Assembly: GCF_038630985.1 (NCBI RefSeq)
Contig: NZ_CP152049.1
Location: forward strand, 3,367,501 to 3,431,500
Length of the DNA: 64,000 bases
Direction: 5' to 3'
Origin: Paenibacillus sp. FSL H8-0548
GTDB lineage: Bacteria; Bacillota; Bacilli; Paenibacillales; Paenibacillaceae
Shown here: piece by piece, positions 48,963-58,736 of the stretch
Position numbering within the stretch: the stretch's first letter is position 1
Layout: every line of letters begins with the position of its first letter
Notes under the pieces: generated by a model
Databases searched by the model: none
Told to the model about the DNA's origin: nothing
Seen by the model: the letters and a program-made list of their open reading frames with translations, nothing else
Program-made: the position numbers and the translations under genes

Positions 48963-49054
48963 AACCGGACGAAGAGCTTATGGGGAAACGTAAGTCTTCT
49001 CCGCGGTTGTCTACGACATCTTGCGACGCCGATAAATACATTTTGTCCGGATAA
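48950..49054 (+). CDS. short host open frame beginning inside attR
   Basis: ATG at 48950 opens a 34-residue frame (MGEEKPDEELMGKRKSSPRL...) with its first four codons inside the attachment core. No ribosome site precedes it. An internal ATG at 48980 has GGGAGAGGAG upstream, though far. Codon make-up looks gene-like, but no family is recognised. The hairpin just before it suggests regulation or an RNA gene at attB. Confidence 0.3.
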   Translation: MGEEKPDEELMGKRKSSPRLSTTSCDADKYILSG

Positions 49055-49203
49055 TTGGAAAATATACATGATACATCCTTGGAATTTTAAGGAGTATTTT
49101 TTGTAAGTGAAATTACTGCCTATTTATCGACAGGCTTCTACTTTATTATGAAAGGGTTTCTATGGTACGATAGGCGGGAATGAGATAGAAGGGGGCAATT
49201 GCA

Positions 49204-49797
49204 GTGAGAGTCATTGCAGGCGAGGCCAAGGGCCGCACGCTGAAGGCTGTGCCTGGCATGAACACGAGACCGACAACGGATAAGGTAAAGGAAGCTGTTT
49301 TTAGCATGATCGGACCTTACTTTGACGGTGGAATGGCACTGGACCTGTTCGCAGGTACGGGAGGATTAGGCATTGAGGCTTGGAGCAGAGGTATTGAAAA
49401 AACAGTTTTTATTGATCGTGAGAAAATAAGCGTTGACACGATTAAACAAAATGTACAAACGGTGAATATGGGCAGCGCCGCTGAGATTTATAGGAATGAT
49501 GCAGAGCGTGCATTGAAAGCGCTAGCGAAGCGGGGACAGAGGTTCCGGCTTGTTTTTCTTGATCCGCCATACAAAATGATTTCGATGGATAGTCTGATGG
49601 CTCAGCTCGTGGAAAATCAACTGCTTGAGCAGGATGCAATTATAGTAGTAGAGCATGACGCAGCCCACTTATATCCGGAGCAGCTGGAGCATTTTGAACA
49701 GTTGAAGCATTCTAAATACGGAGATATCGCCGTGTCCATTTACCACTATTACAATTCAGTCAGCCACGACGGGGGAGAAACCGATGTCCATGAATAA
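49204..49797 (+). CDS. rsmD: 16S rRNA (guanine966-N2)-methyltransferase RsmD
   Basis: GTG start after GAAGGGGGCAATTGCA; 197 residues. [18 protein letters not shown] and [15 protein letters not shown] are the family's opening motifs. A SAM-binding motif [14 protein letters not shown] follows, with the catalytic DPPY motif in FLDPPYKM. It methylates G966 of 16S rRNA in the 30S subunit. It overlaps coaD by 14 bp. As the first intact core gene right of the prophage, it marks the chromosomal insertion site. Confidence 0.93.
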   Translation: MRVIAGEAKGRTLKAVPGMNTRPTTDKVKEAVFSMIGPYFDGGMALDLFAGTGGLGIEAWSRGIEKTVFIDREKISVDTIKQNVQTVNMGSAAEIYRNDAERALKALAKRGQRFRLVFLDPPYKMISMDSLMAQLVENQLLEQDAIIVVEHDAAHLYPEQLEHFEQLKHSKYGDIAVSIYHYYNSVSHDGGETDVHE

Positions 49798-50299
49798 AAA
49801 AGAGCGAGTAGCCGTATATCCAGGTACCTTTGATCCAGTTACCTATGGTCATCTGGACATTATCCGCAGGTCAGCGAAACAATTTGATCGGCTCATTGTA
49901 GCTGTTTTGAATAATTCAAGTAAAAATCCGCTGTTCAGTGTAGAGGAGCGTAAAGTGCTTCTGACAGAAGTGACCAAGGATATTCCAAATGTGGAGATCG
50001 ACAGTTTCCGAGATCTGCTCGTCCGCTTCATGAAATCTCGTCAGGCAAATGTCATTATTAGGGGGATACGTTCGGTTACCGATTTTGAATATGAGCTTCA
50101 GCTCGCATCAACGAATCATTTGCTTGATGCTGAAATCGATACGATGTTTATGATGACTAACCCGAAATACTCGTATTTAAGCTCTAGCATCGTTAAGGAA
50201 ATTGCTCAATTTCATGGTGCTGTGCACGAGCTTGTGCCGCCGCTAGTAGAGACTCAATTGCGTGAGAAATATAAGCCGAAGACAGATAAGAACGATTAA
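49784..50299 (+). CDS. coaD: phosphopantetheine adenylyltransferase CoaD
   Basis: 171 residues. The nucleotidyltransferase motif [18 protein letters not shown] (T/HxGH) and [13 protein letters not shown] are characteristic. It converts phosphopantetheine and ATP to dephospho-CoA, the fourth step of CoA synthesis, in the cytosol. It overlaps rsmD, with GGGGGAG just upstream. This order is conserved in Bacillales. Confidence 0.95.
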   Translation: MSMNKKERVAVYPGTFDPVTYGHLDIIRRSAKQFDRLIVAVLNNSSKNPLFSVEERKVLLTEVTKDIPNVEIDSFRDLLVRFMKSRQANVIIRGIRSVTDFEYELQLASTNHLLDAEIDTMFMMTNPKYSYLSSSIVKEIAQFHGAVHELVPPLVETQLREKYKPKTDKND

Positions 50300-50323
50300 T
50301 AGGACATCATTCTCTATAACTAG

Positions 50324-51544
50324 CTAAAGCTCTCTACCAGCTCTTCGATAAGGGAGCAGCATTAAGGACAAACCAACTCCCAACAGCACGAGTATTGCAC
50401 AGGTAGACAAGGAATACTGCCATAATACGGGTAAATCATTTGCTTTATAGGAAAATGCAGCGTACGTGCCTAGTGTTTCTTCGATGGATTCGTAGGCAGC
50501 GAGTGTCGGTGCAGCTCCTGGCGCAAGCAAGGGGCGCAGCAGCGTTGTAATGGGCTTCCACAGCAGGATCATAAATAGTGAAGCATGAAGAGCATGGACA
50601 ATTCTCCACATGATGAACGGAAGCAGCTTAAGATCCGTACCTGTAATGGAATAGCCGGCTTGCAAAATACCGCTGAGTCCGCTCCACGCAAGTACAGCAG
50701 CAATCGCTGCAGCATTGCCAAGGGTGCTCGTTCCTGGCCCATCCCATATGGACGCTGCATAAGCGCCCAGGTGACCCTCGAATAAGGCTTGGCTGATAAA
50801 GCCTAGGCCTGTATTAGCAAGCAGCGGAGAGAGGAGCGGCTCTGATAGCTTGGCGAGCAAGGCTGCCAGAATCATGAAGCCGCCGATCATCATCAGCTTC
50901 TGAACGCTGGCAGAAACGGAATCGCCTAGCGCCTTGCCGAAGCTTCGTCCATCCTGCTCTCTGCCTAGGCGGAGCGCCTCTGCTGCTTGATTAAGGAAGC
51001 CGAGCTTCAGTGGAGCGATAGGAGAAATGGACTGCTGCTCTTTACGACTGAACGCAGCCGATAGCAGCATAATCCAGATGGCCGATAGCCAGACTGCTGC
51101 TGCTATAATGGCCCCAACAATCGGCTTATGGAGAAAGCCTGCACCAACAACGACAAGCATGAATAAAGGATTTGGCATATGCGCAAGGGCTAGCAATCGC
51201 TGGCCCTGTTTTTTGGATACAATGTTTCGTTTGCGCAAGGAGGCTGTTGCTTCAGCACCGCCCGGATACCCTCCCATCCAGCCGATCACGATCGTGAGTG
51301 CAGCTTCGCCCGGCAGCTTGAAAATACGACTCATGAGCGGCTGAAAGAGTGATCCAAGAGCGTGCGCTAGGCCAAATGCGGCGATTAGCTCGAATAATAC
51401 GAGAAATGGCAGTAAACCAGGAAATACGATATTCCACCATACGGTCAATCCTTGCAGGGATGATTTGAAAGCAGCATCTGGTTGCAAAATGATGGAAACA
51501 ACTAGCAGGATGGACAGGAACGCTAGCAGTACTGTTTTAGCCAA
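50324..51544 (-). CDS. ylbJ: sporulation integral membrane protein YlbJ
   Basis: TTG start on the minus strand after AAGGAG; 406 residues with about ten membrane helices. The conserved WWNIVFPGLLPFLVLFELI and GWMGGYPGGAEATASL segments identify the YlbJ/SpoIIM-adjacent nucleoside-recognition (Gate) family. In B. subtilis ylbJ is a sigma-E gene needed for heat-resistant spores. Its opposite orientation to its neighbours fits separate developmental control. Confidence 0.88.
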   Translation of the reverse strand: MAKTVLLAFLSILLVVSIILQPDAAFKSSLQGLTVWWNIVFPGLLPFLVLFELIAAFGLAHALGSLFQPLMSRIFKLPGEAALTIVIGWMGGYPGGAEATASLRKRNIVSKKQGQRLLALAHMPNPLFMLVVVGAGFLHKPIVGAIIAAAVWLSAIWIMLLSAAFSRKEQQSISPIAPLKLGFLNQAAEALRLGREQDGRSFGKALGDSVSASVQKLMMIGGFMILAALLAKLSEPLLSPLLANTGLGFISQALFEGHLGAYAASIWDGPGTSTLGNAAAIAAVLAWSGLSGILQAGYSITGTDLKLLPFIMWRIVHALHASLFMILLWKPITTLLRPLLAPGAAPTLAAYESIEETLGTYAAFSYKANDLPVLWQYSLSTCAILVLLGVGLSLMLLPYRRAGREL

Positions 51545-51750
51545 TGCTACTCAACTCCTTAATTTCAAAGGGGAAATCATGAATTTAACTTGACCAGAGA
51601 CAAGCGGTCGGTATGATGAATGGGACAATCCTATACGTTTATTAGTACGCGAGCGTGGTGTGGGTTATACCATATGGATATGGCATATAGTAATTAAGAT
51701 GGTTTAAGAGATACACCGAGGAAAATGGAAGCTGGAATGGAGGCCTCCGA

Positions 51751-52806
51751 GTGCAAAAACAACGATCTGAAATACGTAGAGTCGTCCTATATGCGGTAGC
51801 TGCTGCGGTGATGATGTGGGTTTTATTGTATGCGCCAACCCCTTATATCGTTTATGAGCCTGGCATTGCTGTTCCAGTTAGGTCTATGGTCGCTATTGAA
51901 GAGGGAGATCAGCTTGGGTCTGGTGATTTTTTGCTTACGGCAGTCAAAATGATTGAGCCGAATTTTTTGCTTGCGATTCAGTCGATGTGGAATTCAAGCA
52001 GAGAGGTTCATCTCAAGCGGGATGTTCTCAGAGGCTACACGAAGGAGCAATATACAGCAAGAATGTCGGTCAATATGCTGGGCTCGCAAAATAATGCGAT
52101 CGAAGCGGCATATCGCTATGCAGGCTTGCCATATGGGACGAAGACGGAAGGTATTATCGTATCTGACGTGCTTGCAAAAGGGCAAGAGGCTGCTCACTAC
52201 TTTGAAGCCGGGGATCAGCTTCTTGGAATAAATGGAAGCTATAGGTTCAGCAGTGTGAAGGATATGCTGGAGACTCTTCGGAATAGCAGTAAGGGTGCGC
52301 CTATTGAATTTAATATTGAGCGGGGCAGCAGCAGTCTTAGCCTCGTGTATCCGGCTGATGCGATTTCTTCTCCTCTAACAGATGATGAGCTTCTGGAGGC
52401 GCTGGGAATTCAGAGCTTGACAGAGCTGAGGAGCATAGAGCCGGCGGATAGCAATAAGACGCTGCATATAGCAGCTGGTGAAATTGGCGGTCCATCGGCA
52501 GGACTTGTCTTCGCGCTTCAGTCTTTGGATCTATTGACGGAAGGTGATTTGTCCGGCGGTGAGCGAATTGCAGCGACGGGTACGTTAACGGCAGACGGAG
52601 TTGTCGGGCCGATCGGCGGTATGAAGCAAAAAATTATGATCGCCAGTCAAGAGGGGGCGCAGCTATTTCTAGTACCAGCAGAAAATTACAAGTCAGCCGT
52701 GGAAACCGTTAATTCGCTGAAGACAGAGATGGTTGTTGCTAGTGTCAGTACGCTGCAGGAAGCAATGGAACAGATAGAAGCATTTCGTGCAGCGTCCGTA
52801 AAATAG
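51751..52806 (+). CDS. PDZ-Lon-domain serine protease, YlbL/SepM type
   Basis: GTG start after ATGGAGGCC; 351 residues. The N-terminal membrane helix (VVLYAVAAAVMMWVLLYAPT, about 10-28) is followed by a PDZ domain (about 135-210). A C-terminal Lon-type protease domain has the catalytic Ser in GEIGGPSAGLVFAL and the catalytic Lys in IGGMKQKIMIA. It is membrane-anchored with the protease outside, as in SepM and YlbL, and likely acts in damage-checkpoint recovery or peptide processing. Confidence 0.88.
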   Translation: MQKQRSEIRRVVLYAVAAAVMMWVLLYAPTPYIVYEPGIAVPVRSMVAIEEGDQLGSGDFLLTAVKMIEPNFLLAIQSMWNSSREVHLKRDVLRGYTKEQYTARMSVNMLGSQNNAIEAAYRYAGLPYGTKTEGIIVSDVLAKGQEAAHYFEAGDQLLGINGSYRFSSVKDMLETLRNSSKGAPIEFNIERGSSSLSLVYPADAISSPLTDDELLEALGIQSLTELRSIEPADSNKTLHIAAGEIGGPSAGLVFALQSLDLLTEGDLSGGERIAATGTLTADGVVGPIGGMKQKIMIASQEGAQLFLVPAENYKSAVETVNSLKTEMVVASVSTLQEAMEQIEAFRAASVK

Positions 52807-52816
52807 CGTTGAGCGA

Positions 52817-54064
52817 TTATTCAATGGTAATAGGCTTGTCCGTGAAGTCACGGAACAACATCCTAGCTGATTCTAGGCCAGGAACTGCCAGACTGTAAAG
52901 GCTGCTCGCTTGGGTATCAAGCTCCAAGTATCGATAGGAATCAGGTGCTCTAGCGGCGCTAAGCAGCACTGGAAGCTTGGCGGTGCTTCGCATGCGGCGA
53001 AGTATTTGCTTCCCTTTTTCCGTAAAGCCTAGTACTCTTATATATTCAACGCCTGTTGCAAGCTTCTCTGAAGTGAAATCTGCTTTGTGATGCCCGAGTA
53101 GAATGGCGAGAAGAGCACGCTGCAGCTTTGTCCGCGTATATCTTTTGGTTTTCAAAGCTTCCAATAGATCATTGAATTGTGTTGATGCCAGCTTAGGCAG
53201 CGTTTTTTTTATGCGGTGTTCCAAGCCCTCTGTTATTTCATGCATGCCGGCAAGCTGAGCTGGAGAGCGTGTAACGATCGCATGCAGTAAAGCGCTTGTG
53301 AACGGCTCCCAGCTTATTGGACAGTGGCCGGCAAGCCATTCCTGCTGCAAAATGCGAAAGGTGGAGGCAGGCACAAAAGAGCGGACGGCTTCAAGTGAAT
53401 GCTGCTCAAGCAGCAGCTTGCGAATGGCTGTCGCACTTGCGATTTGTTGATCGGTGACGGTTTCTTGGCTGTACTGTGCTTTCTCACGTGTGATGGTAAA
53501 TGGTTCCATTTTTCCTTCAAGTCGTTTTAATGCGAGTAAATAATGCAGTGCTAGTGTATGATTAGGAAGTGCAAATGGAAAACTAGCAGCATCGTCAAAT
53601 CCAAGATTCAACAAATAGGTCGAAATTGCACGGCTATATGCGTTTGGATAGCTGATGCCTGTTTGGAGCAGCTGCATGAGCAATGTTTTGAAGGCTGGAG
53701 GCTCCTTTGCGATGATTTCGGCAGCTAGGAGCAGCGGTGCGAGATCTCCGTTCTCTGTGCCGAAGCAGAAGCTGTCCACAACACCTGTCGCTTCAAGCAA
53801 GGAAACTGCGCCATAAGCAAACCATTCGGCTGGTTGCGTTGCATATGCCACTGGCAGCTCAATGACGAGATCGCAACCGCCCTCTAGCGCCATCCGGGTC
53901 CTTGCCCATTTATCGAGCAGGGCTGGCTCGCCGCGCTGCAGGAAATGGCCGCTCATAACGGCAACGACGGTGTCAGCCTCCGTTATTTTGCGCGATTGCT
54001 GCAAATGATACAAATGTCCGTTATGAAACGGGTTGTATTCGACAATGAGTCCGACTGTGCGCAT
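52817..54064 (-). CDS. tmcAL: tRNA(Met) cytidine acetate ligase TmcAL (YlbM)
   Basis: ATG at 54064 on the minus strand after AGAGAGG; 415 residues. The nucleotidyltransferase signature GLIVEYNPFHNGHLYHL (HxGH) at the N-terminus and MSGHFLQRGEPALLDKWARTRMAL identify the TmcAL family. It acetylates C34 of elongator tRNA-Met using acetate and ATP. Convergent with ylbL and divergent from yceD, as in related Bacillales. Confidence 0.93.
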   Translation of the reverse strand: MRTVGLIVEYNPFHNGHLYHLQQSRKITEADTVVAVMSGHFLQRGEPALLDKWARTRMALEGGCDLVIELPVAYATQPAEWFAYGAVSLLEATGVVDSFCFGTENGDLAPLLLAAEIIAKEPPAFKTLLMQLLQTGISYPNAYSRAISTYLLNLGFDDAASFPFALPNHTLALHYLLALKRLEGKMEPFTITREKAQYSQETVTDQQIASATAIRKLLLEQHSLEAVRSFVPASTFRILQQEWLAGHCPISWEPFTSALLHAIVTRSPAQLAGMHEITEGLEHRIKKTLPKLASTQFNDLLEALKTKRYTRTKLQRALLAILLGHHKADFTSEKLATGVEYIRVLGFTEKGKQILRRMRSTAKLPVLLSAARAPDSYRYLELDTQASSLYSLAVPGLESARMLFRDFTDKPITIE

Positions 54065-54224
54065 AAGCTTAACCTCTCTTTAGTAAAATGTTGGTTGTTT
54101 CACTATAGCATAGAGCAGGTGTTCAATCACGATTTGCTAATAACATTAAGGAAAGCCTTGTGAAAATGTTGACAAAACAGTAGTCTGATAGATATAATAA
54201 TCTTTGTTTGTTTGGGGTGATCTG

Positions 54225-54746
54225 ATGCAGTTTCATATTCAAGAAACAATGTCCAAAGGCTTGAAAACGACAGTCGACGAAGAGTTGGATGTCAGTGACC
54301 TTTTTAAAGGACGCCAAGATGTTTATCGTACGGGACCACTCCGAGTATCGCTTCAGGTAGCCGGACATGAAAGCTTTATTGAGGTTGATGGCAGGCTATC
54401 CATTGATTTCGAGCTTGCGTGTGCGCGTTGTCTCGATCCGGTGAAGGATCATACGGTTATTCATTTCTCTGAAATGTTCAAGCTTCCCACGTCTGACGCG
54501 GATCGCAATGATGACATGGAAGAGGAAGAGAGTGATTTCATTGAGGTAGATGCGGAAAGACTGGATTTGAGGCCTTATGTGGAAGAAGCGCTTCAACTAT
54601 TCATGCCTTTTGCTCCGCTTTGCAGCAATGACTGTAAGGGTCTCTGCCCGACATGTGGGCAGAACTTAAATGAGCACAAATGCGACTGCCCTACGGAAAA
54701 GATTGATATCCGTTTTGAAGCGCTGAAGGATCTATTTAAGGAATAG
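54225..54746 (+). CDS. yceD: YceD/DUF177 family protein
   Basis: The start at 54225 follows TTGGGGTGATCTG. 173 residues; cysteines in LACARCLDPV and CSNDCKGLCPTCGQNLNEHKCDC probably bind zinc. YceD (YlbN) precedes rpmF nearly universally and is implicated in 23S rRNA processing or large-subunit assembly in some bacteria. It is 36 bp upstream of rpmF and likely co-transcribed. Confidence 0.88.
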   Translation: MQFHIQETMSKGLKTTVDEELDVSDLFKGRQDVYRTGPLRVSLQVAGHESFIEVDGRLSIDFELACARCLDPVKDHTVIHFSEMFKLPTSDADRNDDMEEEESDFIEVDAERLDLRPYVEEALQLFMPFAPLCSNDCKGLCPTCGQNLNEHKCDCPTEKIDIRFEALKDLFKE

Positions 54747-54782
54747 TCATGATTGATTGAATATTTGAAGGAGGTGTTAAAT

Positions 54783-54956
54783 ATGGCAGTACCTCAGCGT
54801 AGAACATCCAAGACTCGCCGTGATAAACGTCGTACGCATTTCAAACTTGCAGTACCGGGCATGGTGAAATGTGAGCAATGCGGAGAGCTTAAATTGGCTC
54901 ATCACGTATGTAAAGTTTGTGGATATTACAAAACAAAAGAGATCATTTCCCAATAG
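54783..54956 (+). CDS. rpmF: 50S ribosomal protein L32
   Basis: ATG at 54783 after AAGGAGGTGTTAAAT; 57 residues. [19 protein letters not shown] is the universal L32 start. It has the zinc-binding form with CEQCGE and CKVCGYY. It is a structural protein of the large ribosomal subunit. A strong terminator separates it from the fatty acid operon. Confidence 0.97.
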   Translation: MAVPQRRTSKTRRDKRRTHFKLAVPGMVKCEQCGELKLAHHVCKVCGYYKTKEIISQ

Positions 54957-54972
54957 TGGATTGATGTCGGGG

Positions 54973-55010
54973 ATAGCACTTCATCACTTGATGAGGTGCT
55001 ATTTTTTTTT
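54973..55010 (+). terminator. rpmF terminator
   Basis: ATAGCACTTCATC pairs with GATGAGGTGCTAT (13 bp, one U-G pair, loop ACTT), followed by a run of Ts. It ends the yceD-rpmF transcript. Confidence 0.9.
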
Positions 55011-55070
55011 GAATTTAAGTCATTTTTGTGATTTTCGACGATTCAATGCGCCTGATATTTGTATGCAACA

Positions 55071-55119
55071 TTGCACTCGGTCGTATTTTTTTATATACTT
55101 AATTAGTACCAGGTGATAA
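55071..55119 (+). promoter_or_regulatory. fapR-plsX-fab promoter and FapR operator
   Basis: TTGCAC (55071-55076) and TATACT (55094-55099) are spaced by 17 bp. TTAGTACCAGGTGATAA at 55103-55119 resembles the FapR box (TTAGTACCTGATACTAA-type dyad) and begins 4 bp after the -10, where bound FapR would block the start. Malonyl-CoA would release it. Confidence 0.8.
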
Positions 55120-55174
55120 GATCGAGCTTCAAAGCTATAGATCAAAGCAGGATGGTCTGACGATATGATCAAAG

Positions 55175-55792
55175 GTGGTGCCGAAAATCGAACGAATGCC
55201 CAAACGGCAGCGGCATCAGCAGCTTGCCCGATATATTGATGAAAATCCCTTTATAACGGATCGGGAGCTTACGCGACTGCTGAAGGTGAGCATCCAGACG
55301 ATTCGGCTCGACCGCATGGAGCTAGCCATTCCAGAGCTTAGAGAACGGCTGAAGCTAATGGCTGAACGTTCCTACGATTCGGTTCGGTCATTGCCCTTGC
55401 ACGAGGTCATTGGCGACATTGTCGATCTGGAGCTGGACAAGAGCGGGATATCTGTGTTTGAGATCAGGGAAGAGCATGTCTTCTCGAGAACCGGAATTGC
55501 ACGCGGTCATCACGTATTTGCACAAGCGAATTCACTGGCAGTTGCTATTATAGATGATGAAATTGCACTTACTGTAACAGCAGATATCAGGTTCATTCGT
55601 CCCGTGAAGCTGGGAGAGAAATGTATTGCCAAAGCTTATGTTCGGTCGATCTCGGGCGAGCGCAGCAAGGCAAAGGTTGAGCTGTTTACATATGTTGGAG
55701 ATGAAATGGTGTTCCAAGGGAACTTTGTAATTTTTCGGTCCGCAGGAGACACAGATACTGAGGGAGGCGACGAACATGCGGATCGCTATTGA
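55175..55792 (+). CDS. fapR: fatty acid and phospholipid regulator FapR
   Basis: The frame starts at GTG (55175); ATG at 55196 (MPKRQRHQQL) is possible, and ribosome sites are weak for both. Up to 205 residues. An N-terminal DeoR-like HTH (ITDRELTRLLKVSIQTIRLDRMELAIPELRERLK) and a C-terminal hot-dog domain (LGEKCIAKAYVRSISGERSKAKVE) are present. It represses lipid synthesis genes and senses malonyl-CoA. It overlaps plsX by 17 bp and probably represses itself via the upstream box. Confidence 0.92.
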   Translation: MVPKIERMPKRQRHQQLARYIDENPFITDRELTRLLKVSIQTIRLDRMELAIPELRERLKLMAERSYDSVRSLPLHEVIGDIVDLELDKSGISVFEIREEHVFSRTGIARGHHVFAQANSLAVAIIDDEIALTVTADIRFIRPVKLGEKCIAKAYVRSISGERSKAKVELFTYVGDEMVFQGNFVIFRSAGDTDTEGGDEHADRY

Positions 55793-56765
55793 TGCGATGG
55801 GCGGAGATAACGCGCCTGCTTTAATTGTACAAGGGGCACTTGACGCAGCGGCGCAGTGGCCGGATACAGAGCTGCTGCTTGTCGGCGACACTGCTGTTAT
55901 TGAAACGTTCATGAAAGGACAAAAGCCTGCCAATGTGACGATTTGTCACGCGGATGAGGTGATAGGTCCTGATGACGAGCCCGTGAAAGCAGTGCGCCGT
56001 AAAAAAGGAGCGTCTATGGTCGTAGCCGGACAGCTCGTGCGAGAGAAACAGGCGGATGCGATGCTGTCCGCTGGCAACACAGGCGCATTGATGGCCACAG
56101 GCCTTCTCGTAGTAGGAAGAATGGATGGCATTGAGCGCCCGGCGTTAGCGCCTATGATGCCTACGATGGATGATGTAGGGATTCTTACGCTGGATTTGGG
56201 AGCGAACATGGATGCTAAGCCAGAGCACTTGCTGCAATATGCGATTATGGGCAGCATCTATCGTTCAAAGGTTCATGGACTGGAGAAGCCGAGAGTCGGA
56301 CTTTTGAATGTGGGTACAGAAGCGATGAAGGGGAATGAGATGTCTAAGGCGGCATTCGCTTTGCTAGAGCAAGCGCCGGTACATTTTATCGGGAATGTCG
56401 AGGCAAGGGATGTTTTGAATCGCAATTGTGATGTACTCGTATGTGACGGCTTCGCGGGCAATATTATGTTGAAAGCGATGGAAGGCGCAGCGGGCACGAT
56501 ATTCACTTCGCTGAAGGAAGCCTTTGGTGAAACCTTATTGACGAAGCTGGCAGCGGCGATCATGTTGCCTAAGCTGCGTACACTAAAGAAAAGAATGGAC
56601 TACAAAGAGCACGGTGGCGCGCCATTGTTAGGACTTAACGGCCTTGTTGTCAAATGCCATGGTTCTTCGGATGCACTCGCTGTGAAGAACGCTGTAAGGC
56701 AAGCACGCAGCGCTATTCAAGGCCAGTTGATCGAAACGATAGCAGCAGAAATAAACGGGAAGTGA
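55776..56765 (+). CDS. plsX: phosphate acyltransferase PlsX
   Basis: 329 residues beginning MRIAIDAMGGDNAPALIVQGALDA, the PlsX signature. MLSAGNTGALMATGLLVVGR and VCDGFAGNIMLKAMEGAAGTI follow. It converts acyl-ACP to acyl-phosphate for PlsY, the first step of phospholipid synthesis at the membrane. It overlaps fapR, giving coupled expression. Confidence 0.96.
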   Translation: MRIAIDAMGGDNAPALIVQGALDAAAQWPDTELLLVGDTAVIETFMKGQKPANVTICHADEVIGPDDEPVKAVRRKKGASMVVAGQLVREKQADAMLSAGNTGALMATGLLVVGRMDGIERPALAPMMPTMDDVGILTLDLGANMDAKPEHLLQYAIMGSIYRSKVHGLEKPRVGLLNVGTEAMKGNEMSKAAFALLEQAPVHFIGNVEARDVLNRNCDVLVCDGFAGNIMLKAMEGAAGTIFTSLKEAFGETLLTKLAAAIMLPKLRTLKKRMDYKEHGGAPLLGLNGLVVKCHGSSDALAVKNAVRQARSAIQGQLIETIAAEINGK

Positions 56766-56774
56766 GTGTGTGAA

Positions 56775-57761
56775 ATGGGTTTACATCCTGTAGGAATTAT
56801 CGGAACGGGTAAATACGTGCCTGAACGTATTTTGACGAACAAAGAGCTTGAAGCAATGGTGGAGACAAATGATGAATGGATCGTAACGCGTACGGGCATT
56901 AAGGAACGCCGCCTTGCAGCAGCAGAAGAAGCGACCTCTGATCTTGCTTTGCATGCATCACGGAAAGCTATTGCTGCGGCAGGCTTGACTGCTGAGGACA
57001 TCGACCTCATTATCGTTGCGACGATTACTCCGGATATGTTCTTTCCATCGACGGCTTGTCTTCTTCAAGATAAGCTGGGCGCGAAGAAGGCTGCGGCATT
57101 CGATTTGTCAGCTGCATGCTCAGGTTTTATTTATGGACTCGCGACGGGCTCGAGCATGATTGCAAGCGGCTTGTATAAGCATGTGCTTGTTGTTGGCGCA
57201 GAGACGCTGTCACGAATTACAGATTACACAGATCGCAATACTTGTATCCTCTTCGGTGACGGTGCAGGCGCAGTAGTGCTTGGACAGGTAGAAGAAGGTC
57301 GCGGCTTCCAAGCATTCAAGCTTGGAGCTGACGGAAGCGGCGGGGAATTGCTTAAAGTGAGCGGCGGAGGCTCCCGTATCCCTTCTTCGGAGGAGAGCGT
57401 TCAGACGAAGCAGCATTTTATCCATATGGCCGGCAACGATGTATTTAAATTTGCGGTAAGAATTATGGGTAGTGTTGCGGAAGAAGCGTTAGAGATGGCA
57501 GGCATTGCGAAGGAAGAAATTGATCTTCTCGTTCCGCATCAAGCGAATATACGAATTATTCAATCCGCTATGAACCGACTGAACTTGTCGGAGGATAAAG
57601 CGATGATCAACTTAGATAAATACGGCAATATGTCCTCCGCATCTATTCCGGTTGCACTAGCGGAATCAGTCGAGCAGGGTCGAGTGAGCGACGGTGATAA
57701 AATCGTTCTTGTCGGCTTTGGCGGCGGCTTGACTTGGGGCGCTTCAGTTCTAGTTTGGTAA
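56775..57761 (+). CDS. fabH: 3-oxoacyl-ACP synthase III FabH
   Basis: The likely start is ATG at 56775 (MGLHPVGIIGTGKYVPER); a GTG at 56766 is possible. 328 residues. The catalytic triad is visible: Cys in FDLSAACSGFIYGL, His in VPHQANIRI, Asn in KYGNMSSASIP. It condenses acyl-CoA primer with malonyl-ACP to start fatty acids, including branched chains in this group. Confidence 0.95.
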   Translation: MGLHPVGIIGTGKYVPERILTNKELEAMVETNDEWIVTRTGIKERRLAAAEEATSDLALHASRKAIAAAGLTAEDIDLIIVATITPDMFFPSTACLLQDKLGAKKAAAFDLSAACSGFIYGLATGSSMIASGLYKHVLVVGAETLSRITDYTDRNTCILFGDGAGAVVLGQVEEGRGFQAFKLGADGSGGELLKVSGGGSRIPSSEESVQTKQHFIHMAGNDVFKFAVRIMGSVAEEALEMAGIAKEEIDLLVPHQANIRIIQSAMNRLNLSEDKAMINLDKYGNMSSASIPVALAESVEQGRVSDGDKIVLVGFGGGLTWGASVLVW

Positions 57762-57783
57762 TCTTATTAATGGAGGAACCGCA

Positions 57784-58713
57784 TTGAGTAAAACAGCATT
57801 TGTATTTCCTGGTCAAGGCGCACAGGTCGTTGGAATGGGGAAGGATGTTTACGACGCATTTGATCGTTCGCGCTCTATTGTTGAGCAAGCCGATGAAGCG
57901 CTGGGTTTTTCATTAAGCAGTATTATTTTCGAAGGACCTGATGAGGTGCTTAAGCAAACGGCGAACACCCAGCCTGCTTTGCTCACCGTTAGTGTCGCTT
58001 TTCTTGAAGCTTTAGCTGAATGCGGGTTGAAGCCTGATTTTGTTGCAGGTCACAGTCTGGGAGAATACAGTGCGCTTGTTGCTGCAGGTGTGCTCTCATT
58101 TGAGGACGCCGTTCGTACGGTACGCGCTCGCGGTCAATTTATGGAGCAAGCCGTTCCAAGCGGACAAGGTGCGATGGCGGCAGTGCTTGGCGCTGAGCGC
58201 GAGACGCTTGCCGCGCTTTGCGCAGCGATTACGTCGGAGGGCTCAGCAGTTGAGCTTGCTAATGTGAACTGCCCGGGACAAATTGTCGTATCCGGTACAG
58301 CAGCAGGCGTAGCAGCGGTCGTTGAACGAGGCAAGGAGGAGGCGGGCGCTAAGCGGGTCATTCCACTCGAAGTTAGCGGGCCGTTTCATTCATCGCTGAT
58401 GAAGCCTGCCGCGGATAATTTGATGCTTACGCTTGCAGCTATTGAAATGAAGGATGCTGCTATTCCCGTTGTTGCCAATGTGACGGCAAAATCGGTTACA
58501 GCCGCCGCAGACATTCGGAGCTTGCTTGTGGAGCAGGTATATTCTCCTGTTCTGTGGGAAGACAGTGTTCGGTATCTAATCGAGCAAGGCGTAGATACAT
58601 TTGTGGAGATTGGTTCAGGCACGGTGCTAGCCGGCTTGATCAAAAAAATCGATAAAAATCTACGTATCGTTTCGGTAAACAGCATCTCTGCGATAGAAGC
58701 GCTTAAGGGATAA
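57784..58713 (+). CDS. fabD: malonyl-CoA:ACP transacylase FabD
   Basis: TTG start after GGAGGAACCGCA; 309 residues. The opening [20 protein letters not shown], the active site [14 protein letters not shown], the Arg in [12 protein letters not shown] and the PFHSSLM His region are complete. It loads malonyl onto ACP for elongation. It lies between fabH and fabG with short spacers. Confidence 0.95.
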   Translation: MSKTAFVFPGQGAQVVGMGKDVYDAFDRSRSIVEQADEALGFSLSSIIFEGPDEVLKQTANTQPALLTVSVAFLEALAECGLKPDFVAGHSLGEYSALVAAGVLSFEDAVRTVRARGQFMEQAVPSGQGAMAAVLGAERETLAALCAAITSEGSAVELANVNCPGQIVVSGTAAGVAAVVERGKEEAGAKRVIPLEVSGPFHSSLMKPAADNLMLTLAAIEMKDAAIPVVANVTAKSVTAAADIRSLLVEQVYSPVLWEDSVRYLIEQGVDTFVEIGSGTVLAGLIKKIDKNLRIVSVNSISAIEALKG

Positions 58714-58736
58714 GAATAATAGGGTGGAGGGATTCG

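Larger units (their letters stand above)
48806..49203. other. right junction and rsmD upstream region
   Basis: In order, this stretch holds the YolD terminator tail, arm-like sites, attR, a small open frame (48950-49054) and the rsmD leader with GAAGGGGG before GTG 49204. TGGTACGAT (49162-49170) is an extended -10-like element for rsmD, but its -35 is unclear. Confidence 0.45.
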
